DNA from: Spirosoma arboris
GTDB lineage: Bacteria > Bacteroidota > Bacteroidia > Cytophagales > Spirosomataceae
Assembly: GCF_009754945.1 (NCBI RefSeq)
Contig: NZ_WPIN01000004.1
Coordinates: forward strand, 620,001 to 684,000
Reading direction: 5' to 3'
Length of the DNA stretch: 64,000 nt
In this document: positions 54,004 to 62,500 of the stretch, piece after piece
Layout of the letters: each line of letters starts with the position of its first letter
How positions within the stretch are numbered: the stretch's first letter is position 1
Position numbers and translations under genes: made by a program
Notes under the pieces: generated by a model
Told to the model about the DNA's origin: nothing
Seen by the model: the letters and a program-made list of their open reading frames with translations, nothing else
The model's database searches: none

Positions 54004-55616
54004 GGTTTGGGCCCTTTTGCTGTTGACGGACGATTGCGAGTCGCTTTGCTTTTGATTAGCCCTACCATTCGTTCATGTTTCTCCGTGTTGACGACTGCCT
54101 GCGACAAATCGGCGTTGATATAAGCCGTTGAGAGCAGGAAGCTAATGTGATTGAAACGATCCCGAGAGCGAGGGTGAGAGGCATAAATCGACTCGCGTTT
54201 TTCGGGTGGTACTGATTTTTCAGAGGAAGTCTTTGCCGCCGTAGGTTCATCCATCATCTGCATCATCATGTTGGTTGCCTCTACGTCGCGCTTGGCCCCT
54301 TTTTCATCCTGCGCTAGTTTTTTCCAGATGTTAGCTGCTTCACGGGGATCATAACCTGCATCGTACATATAGCGTAACCCAATACGGTCGGCCTGCATTT
54401 CCTGCGATCGACTGTATTCGCTGATATACATTTCCGACAGTATATTCAGGAAAGCGATTGGAAACCCACCTGGTCCCATTGTGTTCACCGATGTTCGACT
54501 TCCCTGGTTCGTTGGATTCGTTCGGACCATCTGGTTTGATCGCTGATTTGCCCGGTTAGTTTGCTGGGACGATGCGTTTACCCCGGCGGTAGTTGCTACC
54601 GATAATACATCCGTAATGGTTTTCCAGCTTTTGCGATTCCGATAATTTTTAGCCTGATGTTTCTGCGTTACGTGCGCAATTTCGTGGCCGATAATCGCAG
54701 CCAATTGCGCTTCATTAGCGATGTTCTTTAACAGACCAGTATGAATCACGACAGTGCCGTTCGGAAATGCCGACGCATTCATTGACTCATCTTCGACAAA
54801 ATAATATTTAAAATCAATATGATCAGGGTGTTGCGGGGGGAGCGTTCGTAAGTATTGTGGAACGAGTTTACGACCAATACTATTCACATAATCCTGAAGT
54901 GTGTTGTCAGTAACGAAGACTTTGGTGAATGTCTTGCCGATGCTAAGTCGGTTTCGGTCAACCTTCATCCCCAAATCAACCGCCCGACGCAGCATCTGAT
55001 CATCGGTATTTTCCTCAACGGGCCGGGCGGTGCCGCGCGATATGTAGATGAGGCCATCCGTTTCGCGCTGGCCGTGTAAGGTTAGTTCGCACCCTAACTG
55101 GAGTTCGCTGAACGAGGTGAATTTTTTGTCTTTCCATTCATTCTGTCCCTTCACTACAGCGTCCTTGTCGAGAATCACCAATTGGCCATCGACCGAAGCC
55201 CGTTTCCCGTCCAGAAACTCAAATAGTCCCGTTATCGTAACCGAGCCATAATAGTTGTCGGACAGCACGACTTCTTTGGCAATATTTTTCAGACTGCGCT
55301 GATAATGATCGATGTACAGATTAACTTTCATTCCGGGGACAATGGCGGCTGGCGTGAGTTTATCCTCAGGTTTTACTTTGTCGATCTTTCGAAATCGCTT
55401 TAGAAGGAGCGTACTACTCGAAATATTGATGCTTGAGTACCGGGCGTCAGGATCATCTTCGAGATACACCTCCATTGTATAATAGGGTGGCGCGAAGCTA
55501 AGTACCGTAGCGTTCGTGAATTTCTTGTCGAGTGGTACTTCATTCAACTGCGCCTGAGCAACCGATTGGTTCGTCAGCAGCAACAGAAGCAGGATGAGGT
55601 AGCATATATTTTTCAT
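54000..55616 (-). CDS. Exported M48-family metalloprotease with N-terminal beta domains
   Basis: A 538-residue protein with a signal peptide ending VAQAQ (residue 23). Residues 25-200 hold beta-rich modules resembling small OB-like units (NATVLSFAPPYYTMEVY, VTITGLFEFLDGKRASVDG, ELTLHGQRETDG). The M48 domain starts near 205 (MLRRAVDLGMKVD), with the zinc site HEIAH at 311-315, the third ligand Glu406 in SQEMQADRIG, and a C-terminal SIYASHPRSRDRFNHI motif typical of the family. Periplasmic M48 peptidases such as BepA act in outer-membrane quality control. The region between the zinc motifs is long and low in complexity (QQTNRANQRSNQM). It sits 27 bp after the TPR-caspase and overlaps the second caspase. 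Confidence 0.92.
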   Translation of the reverse strand: MKNICYLILLLLLLTNQSVAQAQLNEVPLDKKFTNATVLSFAPPYYTMEVYLEDDPDARYSSINISSSTLLLKRFRKIDKVKPEDKLTPAAIVPGMKVNLYIDHYQRSLKNIAKEVVLSDNYYGSVTITGLFEFLDGKRASVDGQLVILDKDAVVKGQNEWKDKKFTSFSELQLGCELTLHGQRETDGLIYISRGTARPVEENTDDQMLRRAVDLGMKVDRNRLSIGKTFTKVFVTDNTLQDYVNSIGRKLVPQYLRTLPPQHPDHIDFKYYFVEDESMNASAFPNGTVVIHTGLLKNIANEAQLAAIIGHEIAHVTQKHQAKNYRNRKSWKTITDVLSVATTAGVNASSQQTNRANQRSNQMVRTNPTNQGSRTSVNTMGPGGFPIAFLNILSEMYISEYSRSQEMQADRIGLRYMYDAGYDPREAANIWKKLAQDEKGAKRDVEATNMMMQMMDEPTAAKTSSEKSVPPEKRESIYASHPRSRDRFNHISFLLSTAYINADLSQAVVNTEKHERMVGLIKSKATRNRPSTAKGPKP

Positions 55617-55643
55617 TGTTTATGGAGTCAGGTAGAGGAATCA

Positions 55644-57236
55644 TCAGAAAATAAGCTCGTCGGTGGTCTGGTTCAGGTATTCGGGTCGTTGTAACGTGCC
55701 TGCCTTCTGCGAGGTTTCGAGTACTTCGCTGCGCACACTTTTCAGCGCCTGTTCTAATGTGTGTCCTTTTTTTAGATGACGCAATAGGGCTTCCGTATAA
55801 CATCCATTGCGGCCCGGCCCGTTCCAGGCGCGGTTTCCGGCAGTCGTTGCCTGCGCCACACAGCAGTTTCGGATGAAATTCTCCACAACAATGGGTGTAA
55901 AGGGTGGAGGAGTAAAACGAGGCATTCCATCGGCACCATCGACTGGAGCTTTGACGTTTTTTAATGGGTCTTCGCGGCAGGCATCGAGCACAATGACACA
56001 GAATCGTGGATTTTTCTTTTGCAATTGCTCAATCAGTGTCGTGATCAAAAAGGCGTGTTTCGTGAGATCTTCATCGTATCGTTTGGGTATGGTTGGATGT
56101 ACTTCAATGTCAGTTGGGAGCAGGTAATTGGCCCCATTGTATTGCAGACCGTGCCCGGCGAAATAAAAGAAAACTAAGTCGGCATCAGTAGCGGTTTCGT
56201 AAAAATCGTTGAGCTTGTCCCGAAGCGTTTTTTCTTCCGTGTTTGTCTCGATGATAGACGAAAATCCTAATTCCCGAAGTCGGGTATTTATGGCTTTAGC
56301 ATCGTTTATGGGCTGATCCTGAAGAGGAGGTGCAATGTTTAGATACTCAGAATTTCCAATCACCAAAGCCACTCGTTTGCCAGTGAATGTAGACGCGACA
56401 GCATTTGTTTCGGCAGGTTTTGTAACGCCGGTATTCGGTATTCCGCTTGTTTTTGAAGGTAATAAACCCTGTTTAAGTAACCCCTGCTGACGTACTTCGG
56501 CATCCGGGTAACCCGGTTTCTGAGCCAGCGCTTTGGTATAATAATCAGCTGCATGGGCGTAGTCTTTTTTTAGTTCGTACGCTTCACCAAGGTCGGTTAA
56601 TACACGGTAGGCTTCACCGTGCTGTTGGTCCAGACTACGCTGGAAATCGGCGATAGCCTCATCGGGTTTACCACTGTAGAGCTTCGCCCGACCCCGATTT
56701 CGGTATGGATAAGGTGAGTTAGGATTTAGGTCGATGCCTTTTTGAGCGGTCGTCAGGGCTTCGGCAAGACGATTTTGTTTAACTCGGCAGTAACTCAGTC
56801 CGCTATAGTAAGTAGCTTCTTTAGGTTTGAGTTGAATGGCACGACTATAGTCAAAGGCTGCACGATCATATTCGCTTATCTGAACTAGTAAATAAGCCCG
56901 CTGCGCATAATAGCGAGCAGCTGTGTCGACTAGCGCAATAGCGGCTGTGGCATCGGCAATACCTTCTGCATAGCGTCCAAGCCGACCACGAACAATAGCT
57001 CGCCCAATGCGAACCGCATCAGCATTAGGAAGCAGTTGTAGGGCTTTTGTATAAAGGGCTTCGGCTTTCGCAGGATCAGATTCGTTGTCGGCGCTTTTAG
57101 TAAGTTGCTGAACCGTTCGCTCCACCGACGATTGCGCATAGAGCGAATTGGGAATTAATAAAACAAAGCCTATCCACCCGAAAAACACCCATCGAGAAGC
57201 CAATAATTGACTAGAGACGTAAACAGACCTTGCCAT
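55644..57236 (-). CDS. Exported TPR-caspase fusion protein
   Basis: A 530-residue protein. A signal peptide with a basic N-region and hydrophobic core at about 17-33 ends SLYAQ. About five TPR units fill residues 40-245 (AKAEALYTKALQLLPNADA, AAFDYSRAIQLKPKEATYY, DEAIADFQRSLDQQHGEAY, AADYYTKALAQKPGYPDA). A Pro/Thr linker leads to a C14 caspase domain (288-525): VALVIGNSEYLNI, FFYFAGHGLQYNGANYLLP with His362 and VIVLDACREDP with Cys420. TPRs probably select partners. It differs from the second caspase of the run in having the usual prokaryotic layout with a full substrate-pocket region. First gene of the tightly spaced protease block. Confidence 0.92.
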   Translation of the reverse strand: MARSVYVSSQLLASRWVFFGWIGFVLLIPNSLYAQSSVERTVQQLTKSADNESDPAKAEALYTKALQLLPNADAVRIGRAIVRGRLGRYAEGIADATAAIALVDTAARYYAQRAYLLVQISEYDRAAFDYSRAIQLKPKEATYYSGLSYCRVKQNRLAEALTTAQKGIDLNPNSPYPYRNRGRAKLYSGKPDEAIADFQRSLDQQHGEAYRVLTDLGEAYELKKDYAHAADYYTKALAQKPGYPDAEVRQQGLLKQGLLPSKTSGIPNTGVTKPAETNAVASTFTGKRVALVIGNSEYLNIAPPLQDQPINDAKAINTRLRELGFSSIIETNTEEKTLRDKLNDFYETATDADLVFFYFAGHGLQYNGANYLLPTDIEVHPTIPKRYDEDLTKHAFLITTLIEQLQKKNPRFCVIVLDACREDPLKNVKAPVDGADGMPRFTPPPFTPIVVENFIRNCCVAQATTAGNRAWNGPGRNGCYTEALLRHLKKGHTLEQALKSVRSEVLETSQKAGTLQRPEYLNQTTDELIF

Positions 57237-57417
57237 TTCGCCAGATGATGTTTGAGTGGATAGTTAGAAAACCACTAACTATGAGTTGGACGCTTGTTCA
57301 AAAAGTCTCCCAATTTAAAGACAATCGCTTGATGAGAAAATAGTTAGCCCTAACTAGTAGTTGATCAGGTATTCATCATTTCGTTCAAATCAGTTAACCC
57401 AGTGGAGCATAACAATA

Positions 57418-57518
57418 TAGGAGTTTCGCAACAAGCGGTGAAAAGCCGTGCCACGGTTTATTTGAGCGTCATGTAATAACCGTGGCACGGCTTTTCACCG
57501 CTTGTTGCGAAACTCCTA
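57418..57518. repeat. 41-bp perfect inverted repeat
   Basis: Arms 57418-57458 and 57478-57518 are exact complements around a 19-base loop. Each arm contains an internal palindrome (CCGTG-C-CACGG). It fills the space between the membrane-protein gene (stop 6 bp away) and the TPR-caspase gene. No T-run follows the stem. Read-through control, mRNA end protection or a mobile REP/MITE-like element are possible. Confidence 0.92.
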
Positions 57519-57524
57519 CAATAA

Positions 57525-58820
57525 TTACTCATACCGGATCAGCGCCTTCGTTTTCACGCGCCAAACACCATTGTCGAGTATGGCCTGACCATCCTGACGC
57601 ATGGCAATGCGAGTATATGCAGCGGTATAGCTATTCTCGCTCTCGCAGGCGGGTTCAATCATATAATTTCGATAGGTCAGAAACCGGGCTACACGACCAG
57701 GTTCAGCCTCAAACCGGAATGAGGCTACCGACGGATTATCGGCACTAACGCTGAAGCGGTAAGCTGATTCGGGCGATAGAGAGTCCGATTTCTGCGCTAG
57801 ATCGAACTGACCGTTGGGATCGGGTGGAGGGAAGTAAAATACTTCGGAACGGGGAGGAGTAGGTATGGGATCTGGTAGTCGAACAAAAGGAATTTGCTCC
57901 TGCAGTTGAACCGGTTCGGGTAGTATGGTGGGCTCAATCTGTGCTGGCTTAGGCGTTGGTTTACTAAACTGCTGTTTCAACTGCCGTATGGCCATCAGCG
58001 GATTGTCTGTGCCTAATTCGGCAACAATCTTATCGTAGGCATCCGCTTTTGGGCGATAATCGACTCGTAAAGAATTGACTTCGTTGACGGGTTTAGTAGG
58101 TCGCCGGAGTGATTCTAAAGAATTTGATAATCGATTGTTCTCCGTCAGTAACGCGTTGATTTCAGCCTGTGCTGCCCGATACAACAGTAAATAAATGGCT
58201 CCCGCGCCAACCAGCAATCCAACAATACCACCTACGATCATCATCCAGAGTTGTTTGGCTTCTGCCTCTTTTACCCGACTCTCCAATTGACCCTGTTTAA
58301 AAACTGTCGGATCTATATCTGCTTCGTCTCCTGGTGAGACCTGAGAAGCAGTTGAGCTGTCCGAAACTGCTGGGACTGGTTCGGGCGCAGCCGGAGGTAA
58401 CATCTGGTCAATTTTAGCCAGTATCCGTGTCTGAATGGCTGGGCTAAGGGGTTTTCCATAGTTATTGTCGGCTTTGTAACGGGCGTAGAAATCAGCCAGT
58501 TGCTTCCGAATGGCCACATTTGCTTCTTCTGGCGACATTGCAATAAAAGGAGCGGTATTTTTTAGCTCATTTAATTCCTGCATTTTCACCCCAACCTGAT
58601 CCCAACTGCCTACCGTACGGATAATCATTTGGGGATCGCAACCGTCGCCACAGTTCAACAACTGAGTATGGATTTCCTGCGCTTTCGGCTGATTAATCTT
58701 CGCAAACACAGCGATCGCCACATCTTTAGTCATCGTATCAACCGCCGACTGGTTGATATTTTGGGCGAATGTTACTGATGTAAGTAGTGCGAAGAAGCTT
58801 ATAAAAGATAGTCTTAGCAT
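57525..58820 (-). CDS. Single-pass membrane protein, candidate transenvelope linker
   Basis: A 431-residue protein with a signal peptide (residues 1-20, ending TFAQ), a periplasmic helical part (20-190) with a CGDGC pair and an acidic, Ser/Pro-rich stretch, and one membrane helix (about 191-214, LWMMIVGGIVGLLVGAGAIYL). A short coiled coil (215-240) and a cytosolic part end in a beta-rich domain (about 325-431: RSEVFYFPPPDPNGQFD, SVASFRFEAEPGRVARFL). I know no family. By topology it can connect the cytosolic tubulin- and actin-like NTPases encoded upstream to the exported proteases encoded downstream. It is flanked on both sides by long inverted repeats. Confidence 0.72.
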   Translation of the reverse strand: MLRLSFISFFALLTSVTFAQNINQSAVDTMTKDVAIAVFAKINQPKAQEIHTQLLNCGDGCDPQMIIRTVGSWDQVGVKMQELNELKNTAPFIAMSPEEANVAIRKQLADFYARYKADNNYGKPLSPAIQTRILAKIDQMLPPAAPEPVPAVSDSSTASQVSPGDEADIDPTVFKQGQLESRVKEAEAKQLWMMIVGGIVGLLVGAGAIYLLLYRAAQAEINALLTENNRLSNSLESLRRPTKPVNEVNSLRVDYRPKADAYDKIVAELGTDNPLMAIRQLKQQFSKPTPKPAQIEPTILPEPVQLQEQIPFVRLPDPIPTPPRSEVFYFPPPDPNGQFDLAQKSDSLSPESAYRFSVSADNPSVASFRFEAEPGRVARFLTYRNYMIEPACESENSYTAAYTRIAMRQDGQAILDNGVWRVKTKALIRYE

Positions 58821-58877
58821 AAAAGAAGGTTAAGTAGCCGATCATCTAAGTCATTTATAACTAACGGCAGATAGTAG

Positions 58878-58921
58878 CTGCTCCGTGCTGTCAGATTTAA
58901 GAATCTGACAGCACGGAGCAG
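58878..58921. repeat. 20-bp perfect inverted repeat with 4-base loop
   Basis: Arms 58878-58897 and 58902-58921 pair exactly. It starts 25 bp from the actin-like gene's stop, on the side of the next gene. The very small loop gives a stable hairpin, but no T-run follows on either strand. Confidence 0.88.
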
Positions 58922-58946
58922 AGCAAAGCACGCAACTTGCCCAATA

Positions 58947-61900
58947 CTACGCCAGCGCATTCGCTAATTTGTTAATAGCGCCAATGAGCGGGTAGAAAAA
59001 CAACGTTTCTTCAATAGGTGCGCCAAGGGCATCCGTCATGCCGCTGTACTCGGCAGCTACATCGCCCTCTTTCCGCTGAATACCATCCATAAGCGATGTA
59101 TCCAGATGTGTCCGCAATTCCTGTTGTGCAGTTACCAACGACCTCGCCGATACATTCAAATTCCGTACGAAACTAAATTGTTGGTTGATCGCAAAGAAGA
59201 AGTCGATAAACGCATTGGTTTCTTTGAGCAGCGAGTCGATCACTTCTGGCTTCCGAAGGTCAGCATAGGTCAGGGCTGGGAACTCGTCGTTGAAGGTCGC
59301 TGGATACACATAATTGATAGCCTCTGTATCGACCGGACGGCTGTTTGTGGGTTGCATAAGTGCGCCTTTGCAGGTTACTTCTTTTGGCCCTTTACGCTCA
59401 TAAAATAGCGTCAGTCCGCTGGTATCATAAGTTTGCTCGTAAACTTTCTCGAAGATAGCCTTCGTCAGTTTGCCCAGCATCTGATCGTCGGAACTGATGA
59501 TGGTGAGCAATTTAGAGCCTGTTCCGCTAAAGGTAATGGCCCCCGGTAGACTAATATTCCGATGTTTCATCAACCGAGCCACGTGGTAGAGCAGCGCCGT
59601 GTAAAACAGTACGAATACGACTTTTAGATCTTCATCTTTGGCCAGTATTCCATTGAATGACAGCATGCTTTTCGCCTTCACATCGTTACTTTTCTCGATG
59701 GAAAACCAGAATGCCATAATGTCTTCTGAGCGGTTCGTGTCCAGAATTCGTCGGTTATTGTCGCTCAGATTGCCGAGGCTCTGGCTGTCTAGCAGCGTCT
59801 GAATACGGTCGGCGTATTTGCGCACAAACCCGTTGTGACTGGCTGCACCATACTCGCTGAAGGCGTCGCCGTAAATGGCATTGCCCGCAAACCGGAATGA
59901 GGTCAACAACTTGGGTTCGTTGCGTTCATAAACGACCACGTCGGACGTTCCACCGCCAATATCCACGTTGATAACGGGGCGGGCCGAGGCACTTAACGTT
60001 GGGTTTTGCTTATAATAGTAAAACGGTGCTACCGACTCCGACACCTCACGTAGTCGCCCAGCTGCTCCACCAATGTATCGATCATAAAGCAGCTGCCAGT
60101 CGGCGCGGAGTTGACTCACGCGACCAGGAGTCATACTGGCCGGGAAGAACCAGTAAACGGTCGTTTGTGCTAAATTACCCCCTTCGGTTAAGACTTTATT
60201 TTTAATGAGCATCAGCAACTCTTCCAGAAAAGCCTCTACCCGCCGTTCAGTTTGATCGCTGGTTTTTGCCCATTTCAGGTTGGTCGTAATGCGGTTAGAA
60301 CCCGCTGGTTGACGCTCTACGTAGAACGGAATATTGAAGTCGGCAAGCGCCTGAGTCTGCTGATTGAAACTTAGGTTCATTGGCTCAGCAATGGCCGTGC
60401 GTGTCGGAAAATTGTCTGGTCGACCGGGACCGATGGTTGGCGGTACAAATTCCAGGTCATATAGCAAAAACAACTCGAACAAGGCTGGATTGTACTGTGC
60501 GGGAGCTACCAACGTAGCGACCTGTGGCGTCAGTTCGGCTACGTCGAACGGGCGGGGCGATCCACCGTCCACTTTGTATTCAACGTGGGTGTTGGTCGTT
60601 CCGAAATCTACCGAGAATTCAAACTGCTTACTACCACCGTTGTATACCTGCCAGCGTGGAACCAGAATGCCGTTCATTTCGCGACCGTCGCCACGAATAT
60701 TGGTTTGCAGATAATCGAATTCCTCACGCAATACATAATACACGCTCGAACCGTCCGTATTCTGCTGGCGAACCGTGCGCTGGTGTTTCGATTCAACTTT
60801 TACTTCTGTATTGTTCTTCTGACCGAAGTAGGTTAGTTCATACTGATTCTGGCTATCAAAACCCGATTCGATGAGTTGAACCCGATAATCGGCGGGCACA
60901 GTTACAGCGCCTGACCGAACAAACGGATAAATATTGACCGTAAACGAGTTTTCAATAATTATTCCCTCGTTTGTTAGTTCATTGGGCGCGCCAGAACTGC
61001 CAACTGTCTGACTATAAAGTCGTTCGAAAGTGACGAACTGGTTGCCGGGTTGATTGGGAGCCGTAACGGGAATGTCGAGCGTAACATTAATACCGCCAGC
61101 CTGAGGAGTCATTTTCAACCGAACGCGACCCATGAGCAGATCATCGACATCGAAGAAATCAAAGAAATCCTTTTTGAGCGGGAGCAGAAATCCTTTATCA
61201 GTTGCGGGTGTTTGAAGGTTTCCATCGAAGAATCGACCCCGATCGGTTGGGAAAGGAAGCCGAATTAAATACGGTTCCAGCAAGTCGCTGACCGTCAGCC
61301 AGGGATAATTTCCCGGCTGGCCCGGCAGTGGCCGCTGGTTGTCGCGCCACGATTCGCGAGCGTAATAAGGCACGGGTGTATTCGAATTCCACTGCGCCTG
61401 GGGCACATACGTAAACTGCCGGAAAAAGCGGTTTTGCAACGCCATTGGCCGCGGTTGACTCGGGTTCAATCGGGCGTATTTGTCCGATTTGATGATAAAA
61501 TCACTGACCTTGTCAATGGCGCGGGCATCGGACTTTTTCTTGCGAAGCGGGAAGCCTAACACTTCTACAATGTCACCGGGCCCCGTAGTTAGTTCATCAA
61601 AATCCTGATCGAATTTTTCGCGTGTCAACAGCGGCTGCCCATTGTGCGACTCGATATGCTCATAGAACATAGACGGGTTTTGTTGTTGCAACAAACTACG
61701 GCTTCGATTCAGGTAGTCGTCCACTTCGCGGAAACGGTCGCGGAAGTTGGGCATGAACTGCTTAATCGCGTACCAGAATTTCTGGTATTCAATGTCGCGC
61801 TGGTGCAGGGGGCAAACTGAGGCATCGAACAACCGGTCGTTCCCCATCGATACATCGACCCAGCTCAGGTCGTTGCCCGAGCTGAAGAACAAGGTTTTTG

Positions 61901-62381
61901 GCGAAGTTCCACCAACTACTCGCCCCCGATAGCTGAGTACGAAAAGTCGATTAATGTCGCCAAAGTTGTATTCAGGCGCATCCTGATCCAGAAACAGTTT
62001 CAGCGCATCGCCCAGTCGTTTATGCCCTTGATTTGTCGATTGTCGCAACCGATTGAGATCGGTATGGACGTCGAACGGGGTGATTGTGACATAGGTTTTA
62101 AGTTTGTCGTAATTAAAAAACAACTCACCTACATCAAGTGCATCCGACACGATACGCTGGTCGTTCATCGTACCACTAAGGTCGGGTTTAAGGGCCAGAT
62201 TCAGAAAGGCCGAACGCACCAGATCCATCCGGGCAAACGGACTCGGAATAGATGTCGGCTGTTTCGTTGTCTGACCACCCTGCGGGTCACGGATAGCGGC
62301 TATCTGGTCGGTACCAAGCGGTTTGCTAACGTACCAGTGCAGGCCAGGGGTAGGGTTATGTAAGCTGAATGTTGTTGGCAT
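58947..62381 (-). CDS. Giant actin/Hsp70-like ATPase protein (SrfB-like)
   Basis: A 1144-residue cytosolic protein. The actin/Hsp70 ATPase core spans about 585-980: phosphate 1 motif SVDFGTTNTHVEY (590-602), phosphate 2 motif VDIGGGTSDVVVY (806-818) and the adenosine motif ITFSGTGSKLL (949-959). Residues 1-580 form a large N-terminal region of unknown fold, beginning NPTPGLHWYVSKPLG. The general shape recalls SrfB-type virulence-associated actin-like proteins, but I cannot confirm that family. ATP hydrolysis seems preserved. It follows the tubulin-like gene and precedes the membrane linker, each junction carrying a hairpin. It is probably a filament-forming or chaperone-like motor of the system. 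Confidence 0.8.
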   Translation of the reverse strand: MPTTFSLHNPTPGLHWYVSKPLGTDQIAAIRDPQGGQTTKQPTSIPSPFARMDLVRSAFLNLALKPDLSGTMNDQRIVSDALDVGELFFNYDKLKTYVTITPFDVHTDLNRLRQSTNQGHKRLGDALKLFLDQDAPEYNFGDINRLFVLSYRGRVVGGTSPKTLFFSSGNDLSWVDVSMGNDRLFDASVCPLHQRDIEYQKFWYAIKQFMPNFRDRFREVDDYLNRSRSLLQQQNPSMFYEHIESHNGQPLLTREKFDQDFDELTTGPGDIVEVLGFPLRKKKSDARAIDKVSDFIIKSDKYARLNPSQPRPMALQNRFFRQFTYVPQAQWNSNTPVPYYARESWRDNQRPLPGQPGNYPWLTVSDLLEPYLIRLPFPTDRGRFFDGNLQTPATDKGFLLPLKKDFFDFFDVDDLLMGRVRLKMTPQAGGINVTLDIPVTAPNQPGNQFVTFERLYSQTVGSSGAPNELTNEGIIIENSFTVNIYPFVRSGAVTVPADYRVQLIESGFDSQNQYELTYFGQKNNTEVKVESKHQRTVRQQNTDGSSVYYVLREEFDYLQTNIRGDGREMNGILVPRWQVYNGGSKQFEFSVDFGTTNTHVEYKVDGGSPRPFDVAELTPQVATLVAPAQYNPALFELFLLYDLEFVPPTIGPGRPDNFPTRTAIAEPMNLSFNQQTQALADFNIPFYVERQPAGSNRITTNLKWAKTSDQTERRVEAFLEELLMLIKNKVLTEGGNLAQTTVYWFFPASMTPGRVSQLRADWQLLYDRYIGGAAGRLREVSESVAPFYYYKQNPTLSASARPVINVDIGGGTSDVVVYERNEPKLLTSFRFAGNAIYGDAFSEYGAASHNGFVRKYADRIQTLLDSQSLGNLSDNNRRILDTNRSEDIMAFWFSIEKSNDVKAKSMLSFNGILAKDEDLKVVFVLFYTALLYHVARLMKHRNISLPGAITFSGTGSKLLTIISSDDQMLGKLTKAIFEKVYEQTYDTSGLTLFYERKGPKEVTCKGALMQPTNSRPVDTEAINYVYPATFNDEFPALTYADLRKPEVIDSLLKETNAFIDFFFAINQQFSFVRNLNVSARSLVTAQQELRTHLDTSLMDGIQRKEGDVAAEYSGMTDALGAPIEETLFFYPLIGAINKLANALA

Positions 62382-62399
62382 GAGTAAAGGACTAAATCC

Positions 62400-62484
62400 T
62401 TTTTGTCATTCCGACGATAGGAGGAATCTCAAGCTTGATTAATACTCAACTTTGAGATTCCTCCTATCGTCGGAATGACAAAAA
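62400..62484. repeat. 33-bp perfect inverted repeat, TTTTGTCATYCC family
   Basis: Arms 62400-62432 and 62452-62484 are exact complements, 19-base loop. The outer ends match the shorter hairpins at 10022 and 15057. T-runs are at the 5' foot and A-runs at the 3' foot on both strands, so it is not a classical terminator. It lies between the tubulin-like and actin-like genes. Confidence 0.92.
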
Positions 62485-62500
62485 AATCAGACTGAAAAGT

